Shown one piece after another: positions 24,069 through 34,080 of a stretch of 64,000 bases of DNA (the stretch's first letter is position 1; each line of letters starts with the position of its first letter). This stretch comes from Mesorhizobium_K sp040049215 (GTDB taxonomy: Bacteria > Pseudomonadota > Alphaproteobacteria > Rhizobiales > Rhizobiaceae). The translations under genes and the position numbers were made by a program. The notes below the pieces were generated by a model that saw only the letters and a list, made by a program, of their open reading frames with translations, was not told the DNA's origin and made no database searches. The stretch covers positions 116,285 through 180,284 of the forward strand of contig NZ_JBDZDN010000007.1 of assembly GCF_040049215.1 (NCBI RefSeq). The letters run 5' to 3'.

Positions 24069-25892
24069 ATGTGCGGGATCGTAGCTATAGTCGGCCATTC
24101 GCCGGTTGCACCGCTCATCGTCGATGCGCTGAAGCGCCTCGAATATCGCGGCTATGACTCGGCCGGCGTCGCCACGATAGATCATGGCGAGCTCGGCCGC
24201 CGCAGGGCCGAGGGCAAGCTCGTCAACCTGGAACGCCGCCTGCAGGGCGAGCCACTGGGCGGCACCATCGGCATCGGTCACACCCGCTGGGCGACCCACG
24301 GCGTGCCCAACGAGACCAACGCGCATCCGCATTTCTCCAACGGCGTCGCCATCGTCCACAACGGCATCATCGAGAACTTCGCCGAGCTGCGTGAGGAACT
24401 GCAGCGCGACGGCTATGAATTCGCCTCGCAGACCGACACCGAGGTCGTCGCGCATCTCATCGCGCGCGAACTGGCCGGTGGCGCAAAACCCGTCGAGGCC
24501 GCCCACAATGCGCTGAAGCGCCTGCAGGGCGCGTTCGCGCTGGCCATCATGTTCACCGGAGACGAGGATCTGATCGTCGGCGCCCGCAACGGCCCGCCGC
24601 TCGCGGTCGGCCACGGCGAGGGCGAGATGTTCCTGGGATCGGACGCCATCGCGCTGGCGCCCTTCACCAACTCGATCACCTATCTCGAGGACGGCGACTG
24701 GGCGGTGGTGCGCCGCAACGAGATCACCATCTTCGACATGGAAGGACGCAAGGTCGAACGCAAGCGCCAGCAGTCGCTCGGCACCTCCTTCATGGTCGAC
24801 AAGGGCAACCACCGGCATTTCATGGAGAAGGAGATCCATGAGCAGCCGGAGGTCATCGGCCACACGCTCGCCCACTATCTGGATTTCACCAGCGGCACCT
24901 CGAAGCCGCTCGACCTGCCCTTCGATTTCGCAAAACTCGACCGCATCGCCATCTCGGCCTGCGGCACCGCTTATCTCGCCGGCCTGATCAGCAAATACTG
25001 GTTCGAGCGTTACGCGCGGCTGCCGGTCGACATCGATATCGCCTCGGAGTTCCGCTACCGCGAGATGCCGATCTCGAAGGACAGCGCGGCCTTCTTCGTC
25101 TCGCAGTCGGGCGAGACGGCCGACACGCTGGCCTCGCTGCGCTATTGCCGCAAGGCCGGCGTGCCGATCGGCGCCATCGTCAATGTCCGCGAATCCACAA
25201 TCGCGCGCGAGTCCGATGTCGTGTTGCCGACGCTTGCCGGCCCCGAGATCGGCGTCGCCTCTACAAAAGCCTTCACCTGCCAGCTTTCCGTCCTGGCGTC
25301 GCTCGCCGTTCGCGCCGCCAGCGCCCGCGGCACGATCACGGCGGACGAGGAGAGGGCGATGGTGCGCAGCCTCTCCGAAGCGCCGCGCTACGCCACCCAG
25401 GTGCTGAAGCTCGAAGGCCAGATCGAGAAGGTCGCGCGCGAGCTTTCGCACTACAAGCATGTGCTCTATCTCGGCCGCGACACCAACTACCCTTTGGCCA
25501 TGGAAGGCGCGCTGAAACTCAAGGAAATCAGCTACATACACGCGGAAGGTTATGCGGCAGGCGAACTGAAGCATGGGCCGATCGCGCTGATTGACGAGAA
25601 GATGCCGGTGATCGTGATCGCGCCGCACGACCGGATCTTCGACAAGACGGTCTCCAACATGCAGGAGGTCGCGGCGCGCGGCGGCAAGATTATCCTGATC
25701 ACGGACCGGAAGGGCGCCGCCAACGCCACCGTGAAGACGATGGAGACCATCGTGCTGCCCGACGTGCCGGAGTTCATCGCGCCGATTATTTACGCCCTGC
25801 CGATCCAGCTGCTCGCCTACTACACGGCGGTATTCATGGGCACCGACGTCGACCAGCCGCGCAATTTGGCGAAGTCGGTGACGGTCGAATAG
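24069..25892 (+). CDS. glmS: Glutamine-fructose-6-phosphate aminotransferase
   Basis: 607 residues. GlmS converts fructose-6-P and glutamine to glucosamine-6-P. Residues 1-220 form the glutaminase domain with the Cys nucleophile directly after Met (MCGIVAIVG) and GHTRWATHG. Two SIS sugar-isomerase domains follow (about 285-425 and 455-600), with SACGTAYLAG and SQSGETADT. The C-terminus NLAKSVTVE is typical. It lies 156 bases after glmU. No ribozyme-type leader is seen upstream. Confidence 0.97.
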   Translation: MCGIVAIVGHSPVAPLIVDALKRLEYRGYDSAGVATIDHGELGRRRAEGKLVNLERRLQGEPLGGTIGIGHTRWATHGVPNETNAHPHFSNGVAIVHNGIIENFAELREELQRDGYEFASQTDTEVVAHLIARELAGGAKPVEAAHNALKRLQGAFALAIMFTGDEDLIVGARNGPPLAVGHGEGEMFLGSDAIALAPFTNSITYLEDGDWAVVRRNEITIFDMEGRKVERKRQQSLGTSFMVDKGNHRHFMEKEIHEQPEVIGHTLAHYLDFTSGTSKPLDLPFDFAKLDRIAISACGTAYLAGLISKYWFERYARLPVDIDIASEFRYREMPISKDSAAFFVSQSGETADTLASLRYCRKAGVPIGAIVNVRESTIARESDVVLPTLAGPEIGVASTKAFTCQLSVLASLAVRAASARGTITADEERAMVRSLSEAPRYATQVLKLEGQIEKVARELSHYKHVLYLGRDTNYPLAMEGALKLKEISYIHAEGYAAGELKHGPIALIDEKMPVIVIAPHDRIFDKTVSNMQEVAARGGKIILITDRKGAANATVKTMETIVLPDVPEFIAPIIYALPIQLLAYYTAVFMGTDVDQPRNLAKSVTVE

Positions 25893-25980
25893 CGGTTCAT
25901 CGCACTCAAGCGATATCGCGATCTCGTCAAAGATTGTCGGGCCGTGTACTCATTGATCGGGAACGCGCGGAAAGCCTGTT

Positions 25981-27255
25981 GTGACGAACAAGGTCGATGT
26001 CCTTGATGCCGTCGTAGTCGGTGCCGGTTGGGCAGGGCTCGGCGTCAGCCATGCGCTGAAACAACAAGGCCTCAGTCATCACGTATTGGAACGGGGCCGC
26101 GTCGGCGAAACCTGGCGTACTCAAAGGTGGGACTCGTTCCGCATGAACACGCCAAACGTGCAGACCGTCATGCCTGGAGACAGCTATGACGGCACGGATC
26201 CCGACGGTGTTTTGACCCGCGACGCCTTTGTCGCGCTTCTGGAGGACTTCGCTCAGCGGAACAGTCTTCCAGTTGAGCAAAACTGCCCAGTGATCGAACT
26301 TGCCGCCGGACCAGAAAACGGAGTCTACCGTCTGACCACCTCGCGCGGGAAGCTTGCCGCGCGGAACGTGGTTGTCGCCAGTGGTAGCTTGAACGTTGCG
26401 CGGCGTCCACAGTGGGCGGCGGCATTGCCGCCCAGCCTTCATCAGATAGACGCTTCCGACTACCGCAGCGCAACCGATCTACAAAAGGGGGCGGTGTTGG
26501 TTGTGGGGGGCGGCCAATCGGGCTGTCAGATAGCCGAGGACCTGGCGGAGGCCGGGCGAACCGTTTTCCTTTCGACAAGCCGGATCGGCCGACTTCCGAG
26601 GCGTTATCGCGGACGAGACATCATGATCTGGCTCGTCCAGAGCGGGTTTCTTGACGTTCGGCGGGAGCAAATCATTCAAATGCTGGGCCGCATTCCAGCC
26701 AGGGGCGTTCTTGGCTCGACGCATACTATGAGTTTTCAGTCCCTCAGTGCTCGAGGCGTCGTCCTGCTCGGTCGGTTTACCGGCGTCCAGAATGTTGGCC
26801 AGCTCACCTTCACCGATGATGTGGATGACCATCTCCGCTTCGCGGACGAGGCGTCCGCGAACGTTAAACGACAGATCGACGAGTTCATCGCGCGTGCCGG
26901 AATCGACGCGCCCGCCGCGGAGCCCGATCCGGCGGAGATCGTCACTCCAAGGTTGCCGAACCCACCAATACACACGCTTGATCCCGCCGCGAGCGGCATT
27001 ACGACGGTGATTTGGTGCACCGGCTTTCGGGGAGACTTTGGCTGGATGCAGCTTCCCGGAGTGCTCGATGCCGAGGGACAACCGTTGCAGGAGGACGGCG
27101 TCACGGCCCTGCCTGGCATATATTTCGCCGGCCTGGACTTTGGCTCGACTCGCAAATCGGGAATAATATTGGCGATCGCCGACGAGGCGCCCCGCCTCGT
27201 CGGACGTTCATCGGATGCGGGTCATGCGATACCTGCCGCGGGATCAGTTCCTTAA
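25981..27255 (+). CDS. Flavin-containing monooxygenase-like oxidoreductase
   Basis: 424 residues. The FAD-binding motif VVVGAGWAGLG is at residues 11-21, then RVGETWRTQRWDSFRMNTPN. A second dinucleotide (NADPH) site, VLVVGGGQSG, lies near residue 172. The late FAD segment GIYFAGLDFGSTRKSG is near the C-terminus. The layout fits class B flavin monooxygenases (FMO/YUCCA-like); the substrate is unknown. It starts at GTG with a GGAAAG ribosome site. No operon partner is apparent. Confidence 0.8.
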   Translation: MTNKVDVLDAVVVGAGWAGLGVSHALKQQGLSHHVLERGRVGETWRTQRWDSFRMNTPNVQTVMPGDSYDGTDPDGVLTRDAFVALLEDFAQRNSLPVEQNCPVIELAAGPENGVYRLTTSRGKLAARNVVVASGSLNVARRPQWAAALPPSLHQIDASDYRSATDLQKGAVLVVGGGQSGCQIAEDLAEAGRTVFLSTSRIGRLPRRYRGRDIMIWLVQSGFLDVRREQIIQMLGRIPARGVLGSTHTMSFQSLSARGVVLLGRFTGVQNVGQLTFTDDVDDHLRFADEASANVKRQIDEFIARAGIDAPAAEPDPAEIVTPRLPNPPIHTLDPAASGITTVIWCTGFRGDFGWMQLPGVLDAEGQPLQEDGVTALPGIYFAGLDFGSTRKSGIILAIADEAPRLVGRSSDAGHAIPAAGSVP

Positions 27256-27316
27256 CTTCGCTGTTCCAAAGCTGGCGCCGCTTCACTATCTTGCAGTGCG
27301 AGAGAAGCGGTGACCG

Positions 27317-28048
27317 ATGTCTGAAACTCCGAGCGTCATATCCGGCATGACCCGGCTCAGGAACTATTTCCTGACCGGCTTCATCGTCAGCGCGCCGCTC
27401 GCCATCACGGTCTACATCGTCTGGTCGTTCATCGGCTGGATCGATTCCTGGGTGAAGCCCTATATCCCGACTGCCTACAGCCCCGACACCTATCTGCCTT
27501 TCGCGGTGCCGGGATTCGGCCTGCTGGTGGCGATCTTTGTCATCACCATGATCGGTTTCCTGGCGGCCAACATCGTCGGCCGGTCGATCGTTTCGGTCGG
27601 TGAGCGCCTGCTCGAGCGCATGCCGCTGGTGCGCGGCGTCTACAAGGCGCTGAAGCAGATATTCGAGACGGTTCTTTCCAACAAGAACGAGATGTTCCGG
27701 CAGGTCGGCCTGGTCGAATATCCGCGCAAGGGCGTCTGGTCGCTGGTTTTCGTCGCCACTGAAAAGATGACGGAGATCAACGCCAAGTTGGACAAGGAAG
27801 GCGACCCGCTGATCGCCGTGTTCATGCCGTGCACGCCGAACCCGACCACCGGCTTCCTGATGTATGTCTATCGCTCCGAGATCGTGCTCCTCGACATGAC
27901 GATCGAGGACGGCGCCAAGCTGATCGTTTCTGCCGGCCTCGTCGCGCCGGAATACAAGCGCAAGGTGGTCACCAAGGACGGCGCGCCGATCGATGTCGCG
28001 CTGGCTAACCCGACGGTGGAGAAGGTCTCCAACGTCAGGTTCAAGTGA
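27317..28048 (+). CDS. DUF502-family membrane protein
   Basis: 243 residues. It has two transmembrane helices at about 15-40 and 62-85, with conserved FLTGFIVSAPLAITVYIVWSF. A soluble domain follows (about 95-225) with VEYPRKGVWSLVF and MPCTPNPTTGFLMYV, signatures of DUF502. Function is not established. The gene ends 20 bases from the convergent recG stop. Confidence 0.88.
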   Translation: MSETPSVISGMTRLRNYFLTGFIVSAPLAITVYIVWSFIGWIDSWVKPYIPTAYSPDTYLPFAVPGFGLLVAIFVITMIGFLAANIVGRSIVSVGERLLERMPLVRGVYKALKQIFETVLSNKNEMFRQVGLVEYPRKGVWSLVFVATEKMTEINAKLDKEGDPLIAVFMPCTPNPTTGFLMYVYRSEIVLLDMTIEDGAKLIVSAGLVAPEYKRKVVTKDGAPIDVALANPTVEKVSNVRFK

Positions 28049-28068
28049 GACGCGCCACGTCGTAGGCC

Positions 28069-30177
28069 TCACCCCGCCCGCAACAACCTTACCGCCTCGT
28101 CGCGCCCGAACAGATAGAGCAGCACGCGCAGCGCCTGGCCTCGTTCGGTTTGGAGGTCGGGATCGCGGGCAAGGATGAGCCTGGCGTCGTCGCGCGCCAC
28201 CTCCAGGAGGTCGGCGTGGAACTCGATGCGCGCCACCTGGAAGCCCGGCGTGCCGGACTGCCTTGTGCCGAGCAGTTCACCTTCGCCGCGCAGCTTGAGG
28301 TCTTCCTCGGAGATCAGGAAGCCGTCCTCGGTGTCGCGCATCACCGAGAGCCGCTTTTTCGCGGTTTCGCCGAGCGGGTCCTTGTAGAGCAGAACGCAGG
28401 AGGAAGGCTTGTCGCCGCGCCCGACGCGGCCGCGCAATTGGTGAAGCTGCGCCAGCCCGAAACGCTCGGCATGCTCGATCACCATGATCGTCGCGTCCGG
28501 CACGTCGACGCCGACCTCGATCACGGTCGTGGCGACGAGGATCTTCGTCTCGCCCTCCTTGAAGGCGCGCATCGCCTCGTCCTTCTCAGCGCCCTTCATG
28601 CGCCCGTGGACCAGACCTACGATGTCGCCGAACTCCTGCTTCAGGATTGCAAAGCGGTCCTCGGCAGAGGTCAGCTTGATCTCCTCGGACTCTTCGACCA
28701 ACGGGCAGATCCAGTAGACCTTCTGGCCCTCCGCTACCGCGTCGGAAATCCGCCCGATCAGTTCGTCCAACCGGTCGAGCGGCAGTGTAACCGTGCGGAT
28801 CGGCCGCCGCCCGGCGGGTTTTTCTGTGAGCCGCGACACGTCCATGTCGCCGAAGGCGGTCAGCACCAGTGTTCGCGGGATCGGCGTCGCCGTCATCACC
28901 AGCATGTCGGGCGCGTCGCCCTTGGCGGTGATCGCCAGCCGCTGGTGCACGCCGAAGCGGTGCTGCTCGTCGACCACCGCAAGCACCAGGTCGCGAAACT
29001 TCACCGGCTCCTGGAACAGCGCATGGGTGCCGACCACCATGTCGATCGACCCGTCTTCCAGCCCGGCGAGCGTGGCCGAGCGCTCGCGGCCCTTTTCGCG
29101 GCCGGTCAGGATCGCAACCTTCAGCCCGGCACGCTCGGCGAGCGGCGTGATGGTTGCCAGATGCTGCCGCGCCAGGATTTCGGTCGGGGCCATCAGCGCC
29201 GCCTGTCCGCCGGCCTCGACCGCGCGCGCCATGGCAAGCAGCGCAACGACGGTCTTGCCGGAACCGACATCGCCCTGCAGAAGCCTGAGCATGCGCTCCG
29301 GCTCGGCGAGGTCGGCGTTGATCTCGGCGAGCGCGAATTCCTGCGAGCCGGTCAGCGAATAGGGCAGGGCCTTGCGGATCGCGTCCTCGATCCTGCCGTC
29401 GCCCTTGAGCGGCCGGCCCGACAGCCGGCGGACATGCGTCCGGGTCAGCGCCAGCGAAAGCTGCCCGGCCAGGAACTCGTCATAGGCAAGCCTGCGCCAC
29501 GCCGCACCTTCGGGCGACAGATCGATCGGATCGGACGGATCGTGCAGGCGCTCCAGCGCCGCCGCGAAGGCCGGAAAGCTATGCTTTTTCGCCACCGTCG
29601 GATCGAGCCAGTCGGGCAGTTCGGGGAGCCGCCCGAGCGCCTGGCCGATAGCCCGGCGCAACACCTTGCCCGACAGCCCCGCCGTCAGCGGATAGACCGG
29701 CTCGACCAGCGGCAGGCTAGCCGCGTCCGACAGCGGCGCGATGTGGTCGGGATGCACCATGGATGGCCGGCCGTTGAACCACTCCATGCGGCCCGACACG
29801 ACGACATGCTCGCCGACCGGCATCTGCTTTTCCAGATAGGCCGCATGCGCGTGGAAGAAGGTCAGTGCGATCTCGCCCGTATCGTCATGCGCGTACACCC
29901 GGTACGGCACCGAGCGGTTGCCCCGCGGCGGCGGCTGATGCCGGTCGATCCTGACCTCCAGTGTCACGATCGCGCCCTCCGCGGCCAGCGCGATGCCCGG
30001 CCGGTTGCGCCGGTCGATCACCGAATGCGGCAGCACGAAGAGCAGGTCGCCGACCCGCGCCGACCGATCCCCCAGGTCCGCCGGCACCACCTTCTCGATC
30101 ATGGTCGCGACCTTCGGCCCGACTCCCTCAAGCGAGGTGATCGGCGCAAACAGCGGGTCGAGCAGGGACGGGCGCAT
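28069..30177 (-). CDS. recG: ATP-dependent DNA helicase RecG
   Basis: 702 residues. RecG reverses stalled replication forks and branch-migrates Holliday junctions. An N-terminal wedge/OB domain covers about 1-200. Helicase motif I is LLQGDVGSGKTVVALLA near 300, motif II DEQHRFGV, and motif III TATPIPRT. The C-terminal helicase lobe has VATTVIEVGVDVPDA and QLRGRVGRG. Full length. It is divergent from sdhE-mfd with about 90 bases between starts, so the two repair helicases share an intergenic promoter region. Confidence 0.97.
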   Translation of the reverse strand: MRPSLLDPLFAPITSLEGVGPKVATMIEKVVPADLGDRSARVGDLLFVLPHSVIDRRNRPGIALAAEGAIVTLEVRIDRHQPPPRGNRSVPYRVYAHDDTGEIALTFFHAHAAYLEKQMPVGEHVVVSGRMEWFNGRPSMVHPDHIAPLSDAASLPLVEPVYPLTAGLSGKVLRRAIGQALGRLPELPDWLDPTVAKKHSFPAFAAALERLHDPSDPIDLSPEGAAWRRLAYDEFLAGQLSLALTRTHVRRLSGRPLKGDGRIEDAIRKALPYSLTGSQEFALAEINADLAEPERMLRLLQGDVGSGKTVVALLAMARAVEAGGQAALMAPTEILARQHLATITPLAERAGLKVAILTGREKGRERSATLAGLEDGSIDMVVGTHALFQEPVKFRDLVLAVVDEQHRFGVHQRLAITAKGDAPDMLVMTATPIPRTLVLTAFGDMDVSRLTEKPAGRRPIRTVTLPLDRLDELIGRISDAVAEGQKVYWICPLVEESEEIKLTSAEDRFAILKQEFGDIVGLVHGRMKGAEKDEAMRAFKEGETKILVATTVIEVGVDVPDATIMVIEHAERFGLAQLHQLRGRVGRGDKPSSCVLLYKDPLGETAKKRLSVMRDTEDGFLISEEDLKLRGEGELLGTRQSGTPGFQVARIEFHADLLEVARDDARLILARDPDLQTERGQALRVLLYLFGRDEAVRLLRAG

Positions 30178-30270
30178 TTTGTCAGCTTAGGCGGCGCGGA
30201 CGGCCCCGCAAAGCTGACAACGGCGTCTGTCCACGCTATATGCGCCGCTCATCATGGATTTGGACGGGCA

Positions 30271-30549
30271 ATGAGCGGGACGGCGCGATCGAGCGAGGGA
30301 CTGGACGGGCGGCGGCGCAAGCTCCTCTTCCGCTCCTGGCATCGCGGCATCCGCGAGATGGATCTGATCCTCGGCGGCTTTGCCGATGCCGCCATCGCCA
30401 CCTTGACCGAAGCCGAACTGGACCAATATGAGCATCTGCTCGAACTGCAGGACGCCGACCTCCTGTCCTGGTTCACGCGCGAGCACCCCGTTCCCGCCGC
30501 TTTCGATACGCCCTTGCTGACGAAGATCATGGCCTCCCGGCCTGTGTGA
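30271..30549 (+). CDS. sdhE: Succinate dehydrogenase assembly factor SdhE
   Basis: 92 residues. The conserved RKLLFRSWHRGIREMDLILGGF segment holds the RGxxE motif that helps attach FAD to SdhA. The helical bundle continues with ELDQYEHLLELQDADLLSWF. ATG 30271 gives the normal length of the family. Its TGA overlaps the GTG of mfd (GTGA), so it is co-transcribed with mfd. The arrangement recG-sdhE-mfd is common in Rhizobiales. Confidence 0.93.
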   Translation: MSGTARSSEGLDGRRRKLLFRSWHRGIREMDLILGGFADAAIATLTEAELDQYEHLLELQDADLLSWFTREHPVPAAFDTPLLTKIMASRPV

Positions 30550-33500
30550 AAAGCGATATCCGCCTGAAGATTGAATCCATGAGCCTGCTCGAAAAAATCG
30601 GCCTGCCCAAAGGCAGAACCGGCCAGTTCATCGTCGACGGCGTCGCCGACGGCTTCGAGGCCTTCGCGCTCGCCTCGGCGGCGGCCGAGGCCGCGCCCGA
30701 CGGCCCGCTGCTCTTCGTCGCGCGCGACGGCCAGCGGCTGCCGGCGATCATCGAGGCACTCGCCTTTGTCGCGCCCGACCTGCCTGTCCTCGAATTCCCC
30801 GCCTGGGACTGCCTGCCCTACGACCGCGTCTCGCCCGGCGCCGACGCCGCCGCGCGCCGCCTCGACGGGCTGTCGGCGATGGCGGCGCTGCGAAAGGACC
30901 CGCACCGGGCGATCATCCTCACCACCGCCAACGCGCTCCTCCAGCGCATCCCGCCGGCAGAAGTGATCGAGGCACAGGCCTTTCGCGCAAAGCCCGGCAG
31001 CAACGTCAACATGAACGCGCTGATCGCGCGGTTGGAGAAATCCGGCTTCGAGCGCGTGCCGACGGTGCGCGACGTCGGCGAGTTCGCCGTGCGCGGCGGC
31101 ATCCTCGACCTCTACGCGCCGGGCGCCGACGAGGCGCTGCGCCTCGACTTCTTCGGCGACACGCTGGAGACGATCCGCGCCTTCGACGTCGCCACCCAGC
31201 GCACCACCGGCACGCGCCCGCAAGTGTCGCTGCAGCCGATGACCGAGGTCACGCTGACGCCGGAGACGATCAGCCGCTTCCGCCGCAACTACATCGAGGC
31301 GTTTGGCGCGCCGTCGCGCGACGACGGCCTCTACGCAGCGATCAGCGAGGGGCGCCGCTTCGCCGGCATGGAGCACTGGCTGCCGTTTTATTACGACCGC
31401 CTCGACACGCTGTTCGACTACCTGCCCAGCGCGCCCGTCATCTTCGACCATCTCGCGCATGAGGCGATCGACGAGCGCCACAAGCTCATCCTCGATTATT
31501 ACGAGGCGCGCCGCCAGCAGTCGGGCAGCGCGCTCAAGGATGCGGTCCCGTATAAACCAACGCCGCCCGGCCTGCTCTATCTGACGCCCGAAGACGTCGC
31601 CGCCACGCTGGCGGATCATCTCTCGGTCGAACTCACGCCTTTCGACACGCCCGACGCGGGCCTGCGCACGGTGCTGCATGCCGGCGCCCGCGCCGGCGAG
31701 AATTTCGCCGAGCACCGCGCCGACCCCAACGCCAACGTTTTCGACGCTGCGGTCAAGCACATCGCCGCCGTCCGATCGGCGAAACGGCGCGTCGTCATTG
31801 CCGGCTGGACCGAGGGCTCGCTCGACCGGCTGACGCAAATCCTCGCCGAGCACAATCTCGGCAACATCAAGCCGGTCGCGACACTGGCCGAGGTGGACAA
31901 GCTGGGGGCGGGGCAGGCGGGCGCCGCCGTCCTGCCGCTGGAATCGGGCTTCGAGACGGATCGTCTCGTGGTCGTCGCCGAGCAGGACATTCTGGGCGAC
32001 CGCCTCGTGCGCCGCTCGAAGAAGCGGAAAAAGGGCTCCGATTTCATCGCCGAGGCCTCGGCACTGTCGGCCGGCGACATCGTCGTCCATGCCGACCACG
32101 GCATCGGCCGTTTCGTCGGGCTGAAGACCATCGAAGCCGCTGGCGCGCCTCACGACTGCCTGGAAATCCACTATGCCGGCGACGGCCGGCTCTATCTGCC
32201 GGTCGAAAACATCGAGCTTTTGTCGCGTTATGGCTCGGAGGGCACGGAAGCGGTGCTCGACAGGCTCGGCGGCGGCGCCTGGCAGTCGCGCAAGGCGAAG
32301 CTGAAGAAACGCCTGCTCGAAATGGCGGGCCAACTCATCCGCATTGCGGCCGAGCGCAAGATGCGCACCGCCGCCGCATTCAACCCGCCGGACGGCCTCT
32401 ACGGCGAGTTTTCCGCGCGTTTCCCCTATGAGGAGACCGACGACCAGCAGACAGCGATCGACTCCGTTCTCGACGACCTCTCCGCCGGCCGTCCGATGGA
32501 CCGGCTGGTCTGCGGCGACGTAGGGTTCGGAAAGACGGAGGTCGCGCTGCGCGCGGCCTTCGTAGCCGCCATGGAAGGCTTCCAGGTCGCTGTCGTCGTT
32601 CCGACTACGCTGCTTGCCCGACAGCATTTCAAGACCTTCTCGCAGCGCTTCTCCGGGCTTCCCGTCACCGTTCGCCAGGCTTCGCGCCTGGTCGGCGCGA
32701 AGGAACTTGCCGAGACGAAAAAGGGTATCGCCGATGGCACGGTCGACATCGTCGTCGGCACCCACGCCTTGCTCGGCAGCGCCATCTCCTTCAGGAACCT
32801 CGGCCTGCTGATCGTCGACGAGGAGCAGCATTTCGGCGTCAAGCACAAGGAGCGGCTGAAGGAGCTGAAGAGCGACGTGCATGTGCTGACGCTCTCGGCC
32901 ACGCCCATCCCGCGGACGCTCCAACTGGCGCTAACCGGCGTGCGCGAGCTTTCGCTGATCGCTACGCCGCCTGTCGACCGCATGGCGGTCCGCACCTTCA
33001 TCTCGCCCTTCGATCCGTTGGTCATCCGGGAGACGCTGCTGCGCGAGCGCTATCGCGGCGGCCAGAGTTTTTATGTCGTGCCGCGCATCAGCGATCTCCA
33101 GGAAATACATGATTTCCTTCACCAATCTGTTCCAGAGCTGAAGGTCGGGACCGCTCACGGCCAGATGCCGGCCGGCGAACTCGACGACATCATGAACGCC
33201 TTCTACGACGGCCAGTACGACGTGCTGCTCTCCACCACCATCGTCGAATCCGGGCTCGACATCCCGACCGCCAACACCCTCATCGTCCACCGCGCCGACA
33301 TGTTCGGCCTGGCCCAGCTCTACCAGCTCAGGGGCCGCGTCGGCCGTTCGAAGCTGCGCGCCTATGCGCTGTTCACCCTTCCCGCCAACCGTAAACTCAC
33401 CGACACCGCCGACCGCCGCCTGAAAGTGCTGCAGTCGCTCGACACGCTGGGCGCCGGCTTCCAGCTCGCCAGCCACGACCTCGACATACGCGGCGCCGGC

Positions 33501-34076
33501 AATCTGCTCGGCGAGGAACAGTCCGGCCATATCAAGGAGGTCGGCTTCGAGCTCTACCAGCAGATGCTGGAGGAGGCGGTGGCCGAGATCCGCGACACCG
33601 GCGAGCCGGTCGACGGCGGCTGGTCGCCGCAGATCACCGTCGGCACGGCGGTCATGATCCCCGAAAGCTATGTGCCCGACCTGCAGCTTCGGCTCGCGCT
33701 CTACCGTCGCCTTGGCGACCTTGAGACGACGGAAGAAATCGACGCCTTCGGCGCCGAGCTCATCGACCGCTTCGGCCCGCTGCCGGACGAGGTGCAGCAC
33801 CTGTTGAAGATTGTCTTCATCAAGGTGCTCTGCCGCCAGGCGAACGTCGAAAAGCTCGACGCCGGACCGAAGGGTGTCGTCATCCATTTCCGCGAGAAGA
33901 AGTTCCCAGATCCTGTCGGCCTTGTCCGCTACATCGGCGAACAGGGTTCGCTGGCGAAGATCAGGCCCGACCAGAGCGTCGTCTTCATGCGCGACTGGCC
34001 GAACGCCGAGAAGCGCTTGGCCGGCTCGGCCGTCGTCATGACGCAGCTCGCGCGCATGGCGGCGAAGGCGGCGTAA
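30546..34076 (+). CDS. mfd: Transcription-repair coupling factor Mfd
   Basis: 1176 residues at most. Mfd removes stalled RNA polymerase and recruits UvrA. In order: a UvrB-like N-terminal region (1-330), the RNA-polymerase-interacting domain (about 500-570, starting GDIVVHADHGIGRFVG), a helicase with Walker A CGDVGFGKTEVALRAA and Walker B DEEQHFGVKHKE, a RecG-like QLRGRVGRS block, and the C-terminal TRCF domain (about 1000-1100). Start may be GTG 30546, overlapping sdhE, or ATG 30579 (MSLLEKIG), which fits many homologues better. It is followed four bases later by the ACT-domain gene. Confidence 0.96.
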   Translation: MKSDIRLKIESMSLLEKIGLPKGRTGQFIVDGVADGFEAFALASAAAEAAPDGPLLFVARDGQRLPAIIEALAFVAPDLPVLEFPAWDCLPYDRVSPGADAAARRLDGLSAMAALRKDPHRAIILTTANALLQRIPPAEVIEAQAFRAKPGSNVNMNALIARLEKSGFERVPTVRDVGEFAVRGGILDLYAPGADEALRLDFFGDTLETIRAFDVATQRTTGTRPQVSLQPMTEVTLTPETISRFRRNYIEAFGAPSRDDGLYAAISEGRRFAGMEHWLPFYYDRLDTLFDYLPSAPVIFDHLAHEAIDERHKLILDYYEARRQQSGSALKDAVPYKPTPPGLLYLTPEDVAATLADHLSVELTPFDTPDAGLRTVLHAGARAGENFAEHRADPNANVFDAAVKHIAAVRSAKRRVVIAGWTEGSLDRLTQILAEHNLGNIKPVATLAEVDKLGAGQAGAAVLPLESGFETDRLVVVAEQDILGDRLVRRSKKRKKGSDFIAEASALSAGDIVVHADHGIGRFVGLKTIEAAGAPHDCLEIHYAGDGRLYLPVENIELLSRYGSEGTEAVLDRLGGGAWQSRKAKLKKRLLEMAGQLIRIAAERKMRTAAAFNPPDGLYGEFSARFPYEETDDQQTAIDSVLDDLSAGRPMDRLVCGDVGFGKTEVALRAAFVAAMEGFQVAVVVPTTLLARQHFKTFSQRFSGLPVTVRQASRLVGAKELAETKKGIADGTVDIVVGTHALLGSAISFRNLGLLIVDEEQHFGVKHKERLKELKSDVHVLTLSATPIPRTLQLALTGVRELSLIATPPVDRMAVRTFISPFDPLVIRETLLRERYRGGQSFYVVPRISDLQEIHDFLHQSVPELKVGTAHGQMPAGELDDIMNAFYDGQYDVLLSTTIVESGLDIPTANTLIVHRADMFGLAQLYQLRGRVGRSKLRAYALFTLPANRKLTDTADRRLKVLQSLDTLGAGFQLASHDLDIRGAGNLLGEEQSGHIKEVGFELYQQMLEEAVAEIRDTGEPVDGGWSPQITVGTAVMIPESYVPDLQLRLALYRRLGDLETTEEIDAFGAELIDRFGPLPDEVQHLLKIVFIKVLCRQANVEKLDAGPKGVVIHFREKKFPDPVGLVRYIGEQGSLAKIRPDQSVVFMRDWPNAEKRLAGSAVVMTQLARMAAKAA

Positions 34077-34080
34077 AGCG

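Noticed and set aside
28150..30270. Plus-strand frame of about 700 codons upstream of sdhE
   Set aside because: It is the shadow of recG. Only the last 92 codons from ATG 30271 have a family match (SdhE).
30252..32924. Very long open frame on the minus strand across mfd (890 codons)
   Set aside because: It is antisense to the certain mfd gene, rich in Arg/Asp/Val as expected of a GC-rich shadow frame, and has no recognisable motif. Similar shadows cover recG, the gguA region and glmS.
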